8,482 nucleotides of DNA. It comes from JACRBK01 sp964427955. GTDB lineage: Bacteria; Chloroflexota; Anaerolineae; Aggregatilineales; Aggregatilineaceae. Under the pieces are notes generated by a model that was not told the DNA's origin, did not search any database, and saw only the letters and a program-made list of their open reading frames with translations. Location of the stretch: NCBI GenBank assembly GCA_964427955.1, contig CAYRWY010000254.1:1-8482 (forward strand). The letters are read 5' to 3'. Positions 1-7,208 of this stretch are shown piece by piece. Numbering within the stretch: the stretch's first letter is position 1; each line of letters starts with the position of its first letter. The position numbers and the translations under genes are program-made.

Positions 1-1
1 C

Positions 2-1396
2 CGGCTGCTGAACATCGCGGTGCGCTATGCCGATCACATCGCCTCGATCTTCGGCCCCGACAAACGGCATGGCACGTGCGGCCATCCCGAAGTCGAGATG
101 GCGCTGGTCGAGCTTTACCGCGACACCGGCAGGAGCACGTACCTGGATCTCGCCAGGTTCTTCATCGACCAGCGCGGGCAGGGCAAAATGCGCGGCCTGG
201 GCTGGTACGGGCCGGAATACCACCAGGATCGCGTGCCGGTCCGGCAGGCGACTCAGATCGAAGGTCACGCCGTGCGCGCCACTTACTTGATGAGCGGTGT
301 CACCGACCTGTACCTCGAAACCGGCGAACCGGCCCTGCTGGACGCCTTGCAGCGCCTGTGGCAGGATATGACCAGCGGCAAAATGCACCTGACGGGCGGC
401 GTCGGCGCGCGCTATGAAGGCGAATCCTTCGGCGCACCCTACGAGCTGCCGAACGATCAATGTTACTGCGAAACCTGCGCGGCCATCGGCAGCTTCATGT
501 GGAACTGGCGAATGCTGCTGGCGACCGGCGAAGCTCGCTTTGCCGACCTGATGGAACAGATCCTCTACAATGGCTTCCTGAGCGGCCCGGCGCTGGACGG
601 CACGCACTTCTTCTACATCAACCCACTGCTCAGCCGGGGCGGTTACAAGCGCGCCGAATGGTACGAAGTAGCCTGCTGTCCCCCGAATATCATGCGGACC
701 ATCGGCTCCATCGAGCACTATAGCGCGACCGGCAGCGATGGGGGCGTTCAAATCCACCTCTACGCGGCGGCGGCGCTACACGTGGGCGGCACAAGCCTGC
801 GGATCGACACGTTCTACCCCTGGCAGGGGCAGGTGAAGATCACCGTCGAGCGCACCGACAGTGCGCCCTGGACGCTGTCGCTGCGCATTCCGGGCTGGTG
901 CCGGGGCGCGTCGATCCGCGTCAACGGGCAGGCGGCGGCCATCGACGCGCACGCGGGCAGCTACGCCACCCTCAAGCGGGCCTGGCAGGCGGGCGACGTG
1001 GTCGAATTGACCCTGCCGCTGGACGCCCAACTGGTGGAGTCGCACCCCCTGGTGGATGCCAACCGGGGCAGCGTCGCCATCCAGCGCGGGCCGCTGGTCT
1101 ACTGCCTGGAACAGGCCGATCAGGCCCCGGAGATCGACGTGCTCCAGGTCCAGATCGACGCTGCCGTCCCCCTGGAAGCAACCTGGGATGCGGAACTGTT
1201 GGGCGGCACGGTCGTGATCACTGCCGCCGGGTACCAGATCGATCCCGCCATCTGGGCGGGACAGTTGTACAAACCGCTGGGTTCTGCCGGGACCCTTCCG
1301 GCCCGGTTCACCCGGCTGAAAGCGATCCCGTACCACCTGTGGGGCAACCGGGGACCGAACGCCATGCGGGTCTGGATCGCCCGGAGCACGACTTAA
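2..1396 (+). CDS. GH127 glycosidase (beta-L-arabinofuranosidase family, DUF1680), N-terminus outside window
   Basis: This is a retaining glycoside hydrolase of family GH127, whose founding activity is release of terminal beta-L-arabinofuranose from plant arabino-oligosaccharides. The frame is open from base 2, so the gene begins left of the window; 464 residues are visible. Against a usual length of about 600-660, I estimate some 180 residues are missing. Counting from the first full codon, the family's zinc and cysteine active site is intact: Glu141 (in YEGESF, nt 422-424) fits the acid/base; Glu157 and Cys159 (YCETCAA) and the pair Cys225-Cys226 (ACCPPN, nt 674-679) fit the zinc ligands, with Cys225 the likely nucleophile. 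The Glu141-Glu157 spacing of 16 equals that of the characterised enzyme HypBA1 (Glu322/Glu338). After about residue 230 comes a beta-rich C-terminal region. The GTG at 20 is internal, not the true start. The exact substrate is unproven, because GH127 also includes an aceric-acid hydrolase acting on rhamnogalacturonan II. It is the first visible gene of the + operon. Confidence 0.92.
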   Translation, partial: RLLNIAVRYADHIASIFGPDKRHGTCGHPEVEMALVELYRDTGRSTYLDLARFFIDQRGQGKMRGLGWYGPEYHQDRVPVRQATQIEGHAVRATYLMSGVTDLYLETGEPALLDALQRLWQDMTSGKMHLTGGVGARYEGESFGAPYELPNDQCYCETCAAIGSFMWNWRMLLATGEARFADLMEQILYNGFLSGPALDGTHFFYINPLLSRGGYKRAEWYEVACCPPNIMRTIGSIEHYSATGSDGGVQIHLYAAAALHVGGTSLRIDTFYPWQGQVKITVERTDSAPWTLSLRIPGWCRGASIRVNGQAAAIDAHAGSYATLKRAWQAGDVVELTLPLDAQLVESHPLVDANRGSVAIQRGPLVYCLEQADQAPEIDVLQVQIDAAVPLEATWDAELLGGTVVITAAGYQIDPAIWAGQLYKPLGSAGTLPARFTRLKAIPYHLWGNRGPNAMRVWIARSTT

Positions 1397-1406
1397 GGCG
1401 GGAGAG
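1397..1406 (+). promoter_or_regulatory. Ribosome binding site of the first URO-D-like gene
   Basis: A purine-rich GGCGGGAGAG lies directly after the stop codon of the GH127 gene and ends 6 bases before the ATG at 1413. It supports that start and leaves no room for a separate promoter, so the gene is read from the upstream operon transcript. Confidence 0.6.
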
Positions 1407-1412
1407 ACTGCG

Positions 1413-2576
1413 ATGGAATACAAGCCCGATTGGGACGAAGCTCGACAACGTTTCGTGGCCTGGTGGAATCATGCCGTGATCGACCGCTGCTGCATCTCGG
1501 TCCACGCCCAGCGCCAAGACTCCAAGCTGCCGCCCTTCCCCAACTTGCAGTACGAGCTGTGGCTGGACGGCATGGACGACATCGACGACGACGATCACGC
1601 CGGGCTGGAACGCTGGTGGACCGATCCTGAATGGAATTACCAGCGCGCCATCCGCTATTTCGAAAACAGCTTTTTCGGCGGCGAAGCCCTGCCGGTCACG
1701 ACCGTGAATTGGGGCGCGATGGCGATGGCCGCCATGTTCGGCAGCCGGGCCGTGTTCGGCCAAAAGACCGTCTGGTACGAGCGCGCCATCGACGATTGGG
1801 ACACCTGGGAATGGACGTTCGATCCGGCCACCAATCCCACCTGGCAGACCATCCTGGCCATCGTCAACCGTTTTCTGGAAGGCGCGGAAGACCGCTACTT
1901 CATCGGCAAGCCGGAACTGGGCAACGGCGCGGACGTGCTCTCGCTCATGCGCGGCATGGATACCCTGGCGCTGGACCTGTACGAATATCCCGACGCGGTC
2001 GAACGCGGCGTCGAGGTGATCTCGGATGCCTGGGTGCTGCTCATGGAACAGGTCTACCAGATGACGACCCGGGTCAACGCCGGGGGCGACATCCTGGCCT
2101 GGATGGGCCTCTGGGCGCCGGGCCGCATCGATCAGATCGCCTGCGACTTTTCCTACATCATCTCGCCCAAGATGTTCAAGAAATTCTTCGTGCCCGAAAT
2201 CCTCAAGATGGGCAACTGGTGCGAGTACGGGATGTATCACCTGGACGGCCCGGCCTGCATCAGTAACATGCTGGAGACCCTGCTGGAGATCCCGCAGATC
2301 AAGGCCATCCAGTTCACGCCGGGGGCCGGATCACCGCCCGCCTACACCGCAGCCTACATCCCGCGCTACCGCAAAATCCTGGAGAGTGGGCGCCACCTGT
2401 ACCTGCTGGCCGAACCCAACGAGGTTGAGCCTATTCTACGCGAGCTGCCGCCCGAAGGACTGTTCCTGCGCACGTTCGTGCCCACCGAAGACGAGGCGCG
2501 CGATCTGCTCAAGAAAGTCACGCAGTGGTCAGCGCGCGGCCAATTTGTGCGTCCGGATTTGAACCTGAAGAGTTAA
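1413..2576 (+). CDS. URO-D superfamily protein A (uroporphyrinogen decarboxylase/corrinoid methyltransferase-like)
   Basis: A 387-residue cytoplasmic protein of the uroporphyrinogen decarboxylase-like TIM-barrel superfamily, which includes HemE and the MtaA/CmuA-type methyltransferases. The assignment rests on the C-terminal half: IISPKMFKKFFVP (about 249-261), YHLDGPACISN (275-285), IKAIQFTPGAG (296-306), and a final PTEDEARDLL segment (357-366). It lacks the N-terminal PxWxMRQAGR motif of true HemE, so haem synthesis is unlikely. At the position where methyltransferases carry a zinc-binding His-x-Cys, it has His276-Leu-Asp278, so one thiol ligand is replaced by a carboxylate. The N-terminal third is rich in tryptophan and carries an acidic run (DDIDDDDH, residues 55-62). 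No signal peptide or membrane segment is seen. Its stop lies 3 bases before the start of a paralogue, which suggests coupled translation and perhaps a heteromer. The reaction is unknown. Family assignment is sound; function is inference. Confidence 0.85.
   Translation: MEYKPDWDEARQRFVAWWNHAVIDRCCISVHAQRQDSKLPPFPNLQYELWLDGMDDIDDDDHAGLERWWTDPEWNYQRAIRYFENSFFGGEALPVTTVNWGAMAMAAMFGSRAVFGQKTVWYERAIDDWDTWEWTFDPATNPTWQTILAIVNRFLEGAEDRYFIGKPELGNGADVLSLMRGMDTLALDLYEYPDAVERGVEVISDAWVLLMEQVYQMTTRVNAGGDILAWMGLWAPGRIDQIACDFSYIISPKMFKKFFVPEILKMGNWCEYGMYHLDGPACISNMLETLLEIPQIKAIQFTPGAGSPPAYTAAYIPRYRKILESGRHLYLLAEPNEVEPILRELPPEGLFLRTFVPTEDEARDLLKKVTQWSARGQFVRPDLNLKS
2567..2572 (+). promoter_or_regulatory. Ribosome binding site inside the end of gene A, serving gene B
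   Basis: GAAGAG lies within the last codons of the upstream gene, 7 bases before the ATG at 2580. With only 3 bases between stop and start, ribosomes finishing gene A can reinitiate on gene B, favouring balanced production of the two URO-D-like proteins. Confidence 0.5.
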
Positions 2577-2579
2577 CTG

Positions 2580-3728
2580 ATGAACATCGACTTCTTGAAC
2601 ACCCATGCGGCCCAAATCGCCGCCAATCGCGACTTTCTGACGCGCCTGTGGCACCTCGAAAACGAGGAGCGGCCCGGCTTCATGATCGGCTACGTCGGGC
2701 CGAAGGTCAAGCACGGCCAGCCGGTCGAAAACGCCCTGTTCGCGCGCGGCGGGCCGGATACGATCTTACAGCGGCTCATGAGTCCCGAAAAATATCTCCG
2801 CGCCCAGCTTCAAGAAATCGAAGGCCAGCTTGAACAGCGGGGCGATTACGTCCCCAGCCTGTGCCCGATGCTGGGCGTGATCGGCGTGCCCGCCGCGTTC
2901 GGCGGCGAGGTGGTCTGGTGGGACGACGATCTGCCCGCCGTGCGACCTTGCATCAGCGATCCGGAAGAAGTCTACGATCTCCCCAAGCCCTCGATCACCG
3001 AAGGGGTGCTGGGGCGCATCCTGGACTACACCCGCTATTTTCTGGAAGAGACCGGGGGCCGCATCCCGATCCGCGTCACCGATCTACAGGGACCGCTGGA
3101 CAGCACGGCGCTGATCTTCGGGCACAACAACTATCTGATGGCGATGTACACCCACCCGAAGGAAGTCCACCACGTGCTCCAGATGGTCACCGATCTGACC
3201 ATCGAGTACATCCACGCGTACCGGGCGTTGATCCACCAGTACGGCGGGGAGTTCGTGCCGAGCATCAACTATCCCTGGATGCCGGACGGCTTCGGCATTC
3301 AGGTCGCGCACGACGAATGTGTGATGATCTCCCCGGCCATGCACGACGAGTTCGCCGTGCCCTACCTGAACCAGATGTCCGATGCGTTCGGCGGACTGTT
3401 CGTGCACTCCTGCGGGAAATGGGCGCACCAGGTCAAGAGCCTGGCCAAGGTGCATAATCTGCGCGGCCTCGAATTCGGCGGGAGCGAAGCCCCCTACGAA
3501 CCCATCCTGGACTTCTTCGGCGGCCAGACCGTGCTCGTCTGCCGGGTCGGGCTGAACCGGGACGTCAAGTTCAGCGGGATGGCCGACTTCGTGCAGCGGA
3601 TCATGGCTAAGCGCAAGACCAACCGGGGCCTGTACATCAACGTCGATGTGACCAACGGGCTGATCGACGAGAATTGGCCCGAGACCGACCTGGAAGAAAT
3701 TTATCGGCTGGTCGGGGTAGACCTTTAA
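2580..3728 (+). CDS. URO-D superfamily protein B (corrinoid/CoM methyltransferase-like)
   Basis: A 382-residue paralogue of the preceding gene, in the same TIM-barrel superfamily. Recognisable blocks are MISPAMHDEFAVPYLNQM (249-266), the GGLFVHSCGKW block (271-281), LRGLEFGGSEAPYEPIL (294-310) and GLYINVDVTNG (350-360). They align in order with the matching blocks of gene A. It keeps His276-Ser-Cys278-Gly, the His-x-Cys half of the zinc site that activates a thiol acceptor in MtaA-type methyltransferases. The third ligand is not clear: Cys321 (LVCRVG) is only 43 residues on, closer than the roughly 75 seen in MtaA. The HemE arginine motif near the N-terminus is absent. No signal peptide is visible. 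A methyl-transfer role is possible but unproven, and no corrinoid-binding protein lies nearby. Other options are a lyase or decarboxylase on a sugar acid. The next gene, a GH31 enzyme, begins 17 bases after its stop. Confidence 0.86.
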   Translation: MNIDFLNTHAAQIAANRDFLTRLWHLENEERPGFMIGYVGPKVKHGQPVENALFARGGPDTILQRLMSPEKYLRAQLQEIEGQLEQRGDYVPSLCPMLGVIGVPAAFGGEVVWWDDDLPAVRPCISDPEEVYDLPKPSITEGVLGRILDYTRYFLEETGGRIPIRVTDLQGPLDSTALIFGHNNYLMAMYTHPKEVHHVLQMVTDLTIEYIHAYRALIHQYGGEFVPSINYPWMPDGFGIQVAHDECVMISPAMHDEFAVPYLNQMSDAFGGLFVHSCGKWAHQVKSLAKVHNLRGLEFGGSEAPYEPILDFFGGQTVLVCRVGLNRDVKFSGMADFVQRIMAKRKTNRGLYINVDVTNGLIDENWPETDLEEIYRLVGVDL

Positions 3729-3733
3729 TCGCT

Positions 3734-3738
3734 AAGGA
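3734..3738 (+). promoter_or_regulatory. Ribosome binding site that fixes the GH31 start
   Basis: AAGGA with a 7-base spacer to the ATG at 3746. The frame is open back to a TTG at 3674, but that start would overlap the previous gene by 55 bases and has no comparable site in front, so 3746 is preferred. Confidence 0.65.
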
Positions 3739-3745
3739 TCAAAAG

Positions 3746-6103
3746 ATGACCTTTGATGGATTGACCAACCCGTATATAACCTTTCCCGGCCAACTGCCGG
3801 ACCTGCCCATCCGTCGGCCCGACGATACGGGCGGACCGACCTATATCACGCGCGCCAGCCTGGCGGGGACTGACATCAACAGCGTCACCCTGACCGGGAC
3901 CACCGCTCAGGGAACCGTGTTGAAGCTGACGGTCCAGATCGCCGCGCCGGGGATCGTGCGCGTGCTGCTGCAAGACGGTCCGACCGATCCCAAGCACGTC
4001 CGGCTGGCCCGCGACCGCTCCGATCAGCCGGTCGCTGTCAGGCTGGACCAGTCCGCCGGGCAGATCGCGCTGATCTCGGACGCCGTGCAGGTGCGGATCG
4101 CGCTCGATCCCTTCCAGATGACCTTCTCTGGCCCGGACGGCAGCCCGGTGCTGGCCGAAGATACCACCACCACGATTGTGACCGACCGCCTGAACACGCT
4201 ACCGCTGGGCTTCAGCGAGGTCGATGGACAGCGCGTGGCTTTCCACGACAGTTTTGCCATCGAGCCGGACGAGCACTTCTACGGCTTCGGCGAAAAATTC
4301 ACCGACTTCGACAAGCGCGGCCAGGTGCTGGAAATGTGGGCCTGGGATGCCTTCGGCGTGCACGGCGAGCGCGCGTATAAGAACGTGCCGTTTTTCATCA
4401 GCTCGCGCGGGTATGGCGTCTTTGTGGACAGCACCACCGCCATCCGGTTCGACATGGCGGCCAGCAATCACGCCCTGTTCAGCATGATCGTACCCGACAG
4501 CCTGCTGGACTACTACGTGATCATGGGGCCGGACCCCAAGACGATCCTCACGCGCTACGCCGGGCTGGTCAGCTTCCCCACGCTGCCGCCCAAGTGGTCG
4601 CTGGGTCTGTGGATGTCGTGCGGCTTCGTGCAGGATACTGCCGAAGATGTGCTGAACCGGGCGCGCGCGCTGCGTGAGCATCACGTCCCCTGCGACGTGA
4701 TCCACATCGATCCCTACTGGATGCGCATGGGCTGCTGGGCTGACCTGATCTGGGACAGGCAGAATTTCACCGATCCGGACGCATTGATCCGCGAGATGAA
4801 AGCCCTGGGTTTCAAGATCTGCCTGTGGATGAATCCCTACATTGGCATTCAGAGCGAGCGCCATGCCGAGGGCGTCGCCCAGGGCTACTTCTTGAAGACT
4901 CCGCAGGGCGATCCCTGGATCGGCGATGCGTGGAGCGGGGGCCATCCCGATATTAGCATCATCGACATGACCAACCCCGCCGCCGTGACCTGGTTCAAGG
5001 ACTCGCTGCGCCCGCTGCTGCGCCAGGGGATCGACACCTTCAAGACCGACTTTGGCGAACTGCTGCCGTATGACATCGTAGCTCACAATGGCATGACCGG
5101 CGCGGAACTGCACAATCTTTATCCGCTGCTGTACAACGATGCCGTGAGCGAGACCATCCGCGAGGAAACGCACCGCGCCCCGGTCGTCTGGGGCCGCAGC
5201 ACCTACGCCGGAGGCCAGCGCCATGCCGCGCAGTGGGGCGGCGATCCGAACTGCACCTATTCGGCGCTCGCCTCGACCTTGCGCGGCGGCCTGAGCTTTG
5301 CCATGAGCGGCCACCCGTTTTGGGGGCACGACCTGGGCGGCTTCCACACCCGGCCCACGCCGGACCTCTATGCCCGCTGGGCGCAGATGGGCCTGTTCTC
5401 GCCGATGTCGCGCTCCCACGGCATGACCTCGCGCCTGCCCTGGGAATATGGCGAGGAACTGCTGCGCATCTACACCGACTACGTGCGCCTGCGCTACCGG
5501 CTGATGCCCTATCTCTACACCTACGCCAGCCGGGCGGCGGCGACCGGCCTGCCCATCATCCGCCCGCTGCCGCTGGAGTTCCCGAACGATCCGCTGATCC
5601 ACGCCATCGACCTGGAATACACGTTCGGCGAGGAATTCCTGGTCGCGCCGATCTACAACGAGGCCGGGCAGCGCCCGATCTACTTCCCGGCGGGGCGCTG
5701 GATCGACTTCTGGACGCATGAGATCATCGACGGCCCCCAGGTGCGCCAGGTGCGCGTGCCGCTGGACATCCTGCCGCTGTACGTGCGGGCCAACGCCCTG
5801 ATCCCGACCGCCGCACCGGTGGAATATCTGACGGACGATCCGTTCGATCTCGTCACGTTCGACGCCTACCTGTTGGAGCGGGGCAGCTTCACCCTGGACG
5901 ACGTGGACGGCCAGACGCAGGTTTCCGCCGCGTTGAACGGGACGGAGCTGCGCGTCGAGTGGACCTCTCCCAAGCCCCGCGCCGTGCTGCACGTGATCCC
6001 GCTGGCCGGGCAGCCGTCCATCCAGACGGCGCAGGTCAATGGGCGCACGGTGACCTTGAGCCGCAGTGCCGACGGGGGCATCACGATCCCGCTGGAGAAG
6101 TAG
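3746..6103 (+). CDS. GH31 glycoside hydrolase, probable alpha-xylosidase (YicI/XylS type)
   Basis: A 785-residue retaining alpha-glycosidase. Layout: N-terminal beta-sandwich (about 1-275, with the HFYGFGEKF block at 177-185), catalytic (beta/alpha)8 barrel (about 276-620), then two beta domains. Asp435 in FKTDFGELLP (nt 5048-5050) is the expected nucleophile and Asp500 in QWGGD the acid/base; their 65-residue spacing matches YicI (Asp416/Asp482). The KTDFGE form, and SGHPFWGHDLGGF at 521-533, are typical of alpha-xylosidases rather than alpha-glucosidases, which usually carry W-x-D-M-N/S-E. The likely reaction is removal of non-reducing alpha-xylose, for example from xyloglucan oligosaccharides such as isoprimeverose. 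No signal peptide is visible, so it should act in the cytoplasm on imported oligomers. It is the last gene of the + operon and sits with a GH127 enzyme that would strip arabinose. Family assignment is near certain; alpha-xyloside specificity is well supported but could extend to alpha-glucosides or modified xyloses. Confidence 0.94.
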   Translation: MTFDGLTNPYITFPGQLPDLPIRRPDDTGGPTYITRASLAGTDINSVTLTGTTAQGTVLKLTVQIAAPGIVRVLLQDGPTDPKHVRLARDRSDQPVAVRLDQSAGQIALISDAVQVRIALDPFQMTFSGPDGSPVLAEDTTTTIVTDRLNTLPLGFSEVDGQRVAFHDSFAIEPDEHFYGFGEKFTDFDKRGQVLEMWAWDAFGVHGERAYKNVPFFISSRGYGVFVDSTTAIRFDMAASNHALFSMIVPDSLLDYYVIMGPDPKTILTRYAGLVSFPTLPPKWSLGLWMSCGFVQDTAEDVLNRARALREHHVPCDVIHIDPYWMRMGCWADLIWDRQNFTDPDALIREMKALGFKICLWMNPYIGIQSERHAEGVAQGYFLKTPQGDPWIGDAWSGGHPDISIIDMTNPAAVTWFKDSLRPLLRQGIDTFKTDFGELLPYDIVAHNGMTGAELHNLYPLLYNDAVSETIREETHRAPVVWGRSTYAGGQRHAAQWGGDPNCTYSALASTLRGGLSFAMSGHPFWGHDLGGFHTRPTPDLYARWAQMGLFSPMSRSHGMTSRLPWEYGEELLRIYTDYVRLRYRLMPYLYTYASRAAATGLPIIRPLPLEFPNDPLIHAIDLEYTFGEEFLVAPIYNEAGQRPIYFPAGRWIDFWTHEIIDGPQVRQVRVPLDILPLYVRANALIPTAAPVEYLTDDPFDLVTFDAYLLERGSFTLDDVDGQTQVSAALNGTELRVEWTSPKPRAVLHVIPLAGQPSIQTAQVNGRTVTLSRSADGGITIPLEK

Positions 6104-6130
6104 CGGCGCGCGATCCGAAACTCAGGAATC

Positions 6131-6160
6131 AAAAACGGGCGGTCCGATGGGCCGCCCGTT
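6131..6160 (-). terminator. Intrinsic terminator of the - strand operon
   Basis: AACGGGCGG (6134-6142) pairs exactly with CCGCCCGTT (6152-6160), and TCC/GGG extends the stem to 12 pairs, including one wobble, around a GAT loop. Read on the - strand, the stem is followed by a run of five T, of which the first two also belong to the stem base, then GATT. It begins 14 bases past the stop codon of the dehydrogenase gene. On the + strand no T run follows, so it should be much weaker for the converging GH31 transcript. Confidence 0.82.
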
Positions 6161-6174
6161 GGCGTTGGGCAAAA

Positions 6175-7191
6175 TCAGGAGACGATCTCCGACAGTTTGA
6201 CCGGGCGCTTTTCTTGCAGCGACTTTTTCGCCGCCAGCCCCACCGCCACCGACATCCGCCCATCCAGGCCGGTCGGCTGCGGCGCGGTATTCTTCACCAC
6301 CGCGGCGATGAAGGTCTGCATTTCGTTGATGTAGCTGGCGGTGTAGCGATCCATGAAGAAATTCAGCGGCAGATCGTGATAGACCGTGCTGGCCGAGCTG
6401 AAGGTCACCGCGTTGGCGTAGAGGTTGGCAGTCGAGATGCCGCCCTTGCTGCCGAGCACTTCCACACGCTGGTCGTAGCCATACACCGCCCGGCGGCTGT
6501 TTTCGATGGTCCCGATGGTCCCGTCGGCGAAGGTCAGCATCACCATCGCGGTATCGACGTCACCGGCCTGGCCGATGCGCGGATCGATCCGCACGGCAGC
6601 CTGGGTGTAGACCTCGACCACTTCGCTGCCCACCAGGAAGCGCGCCATGTCGAAGTCGTGGATCATCATGTCCAGGAAGATGCCGCCCGACACCGCCACG
6701 TATTCGGCGGGCGGCGGGGCAGGATCGCGGCTGATGATGTGCAGCAGGTGCGGCTCGCCGACTTCGCCGCTGCCGATGGCCTGGCGCACGCGCGCGAAGG
6801 TCGGATCGAAGCGCCGGTTGAAGCCCACCTGGAACTTGACACCCGCCTTCTGGACTGCCGCCAGCACGTCGTCGATCAGCGCCAGGTTCAGATCGATAGG
6901 CTTTTCGGTGAAAATATGCTTGCCAGCCGCCGCGGCGGCTTTGATGACTTCCGCGTGAGTGTTGGTGGACGAGCACACCAGGATCGCGTCGATGTCGGGA
7001 CGGTTGACGATCTCGCGGTAGTCCTTGGAGACGACCGGAATCGAGAGCTGGCGCGCCAGGTTCTGCGCGGCGTCGAGGTTGACGTCCGCCAGTCCCACGA
7101 CGGTCGCCTCAGGAATACGAAAGACGACATTTTCCGCATGAACTTTGCCGATACGACCCGCACCAATGACGCCGAGCTTTACGTTGTCCAT
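6175..7191 (-). CDS. iolG: Gfo/Idh/MocA oxidoreductase, probable myo-inositol 2-dehydrogenase
   Basis: A 338-residue NAD(P)-dependent dehydrogenase, expected to oxidise myo-inositol (or a related polyol or sugar) to 2-keto-myo-inositol. The N-terminal Rossmann fold shows LGVIGAGRIGKVHAEN (6-21) with the GxGxxG nucleotide loop. EKPIDL (96-101) supplies Lys97, and GGIFLDMMIHDFDMARF (169-185) supplies Asp174 and His178. Together these form the Lys/Asp/His catalytic set of inositol dehydrogenases; Lys97 matches the number given for the Bacillus subtilis enzyme. Length is typical. The ATG is preceded by GAGAGGG (7196-7202 on the - strand) at 4 bases. It lies 17 bases after an IolE-like gene, and in the inositol pathway the dehydrogenase product is the dehydratase substrate. 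Family members also use other inositols, glucose or xylose, so the symbol states the best match rather than a proven substrate. Confidence 0.88.
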   Translation of the reverse strand: MDNVKLGVIGAGRIGKVHAENVVFRIPEATVVGLADVNLDAAQNLARQLSIPVVSKDYREIVNRPDIDAILVCSSTNTHAEVIKAAAAAGKHIFTEKPIDLNLALIDDVLAAVQKAGVKFQVGFNRRFDPTFARVRQAIGSGEVGEPHLLHIISRDPAPPPAEYVAVSGGIFLDMMIHDFDMARFLVGSEVVEVYTQAAVRIDPRIGQAGDVDTAMVMLTFADGTIGTIENSRRAVYGYDQRVEVLGSKGGISTANLYANAVTFSSASTVYHDLPLNFFMDRYTASYINEMQTFIAAVVKNTAPQPTGLDGRMSVAVGLAAKKSLQEKRPVKLSEIVS

Positions 7192-7195
7192 GTTG

Positions 7196-7202
7196 CCCTC
7201 TC
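7196..7202 (-). promoter_or_regulatory. Ribosome binding site of the inositol dehydrogenase gene
   Basis: GAGAGGG on the - strand ends 4 bases before the ATG at 7191, within the 17-base gap to the upstream gene. It supports the start and co-transcription of both genes. Confidence 0.6.
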
Positions 7203-7208
7203 TTAGCC

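Noticed and set aside
1552..1610. A GAC-rich near-repeat in the first URO-D-like gene
   Set aside because: It simply encodes an acidic stretch around residues 52-62 and shows no regular repeat unit beyond codon use.
1308..2240. A 310-codon - strand open frame across the GH127 end and the first URO-D-like gene
   Set aside because: It is antisense to two supported genes and the 16-base gap between them, with low-complexity His/Asp/Val/Gly composition. It is a shadow frame.
1413..3728. Reading the URO-D-like genes as hemE for haem synthesis
   Set aside because: The conserved N-terminal arginine motif of HemE is absent from both, there are two divergent copies, and the context is carbohydrate use.
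3674..3745. An upstream TTG start extending the GH31 protein by 24 residues
   Set aside because: It overlaps the previous gene by 55 bases and lacks a Shine-Dalgarno site, while AAGGA sits 7 bases before the ATG at 3746.
4199..5992. A 597-codon open frame on the - strand inside the GH31 gene
   Set aside because: It lies wholly opposite a GH31 gene with intact catalytic motifs, and its translation is rich in Arg, Ala, Gly, Val and His without recognisable domains. Long antisense frames are expected in high-GC coding DNA.
5959..7206. A 415-codon + strand open frame crossing the GH31 end and the dehydrogenase gene
   Set aside because: It runs antisense to a clear Gfo/Idh/MocA gene, reads through the terminator hairpin, and shows no protein family features.
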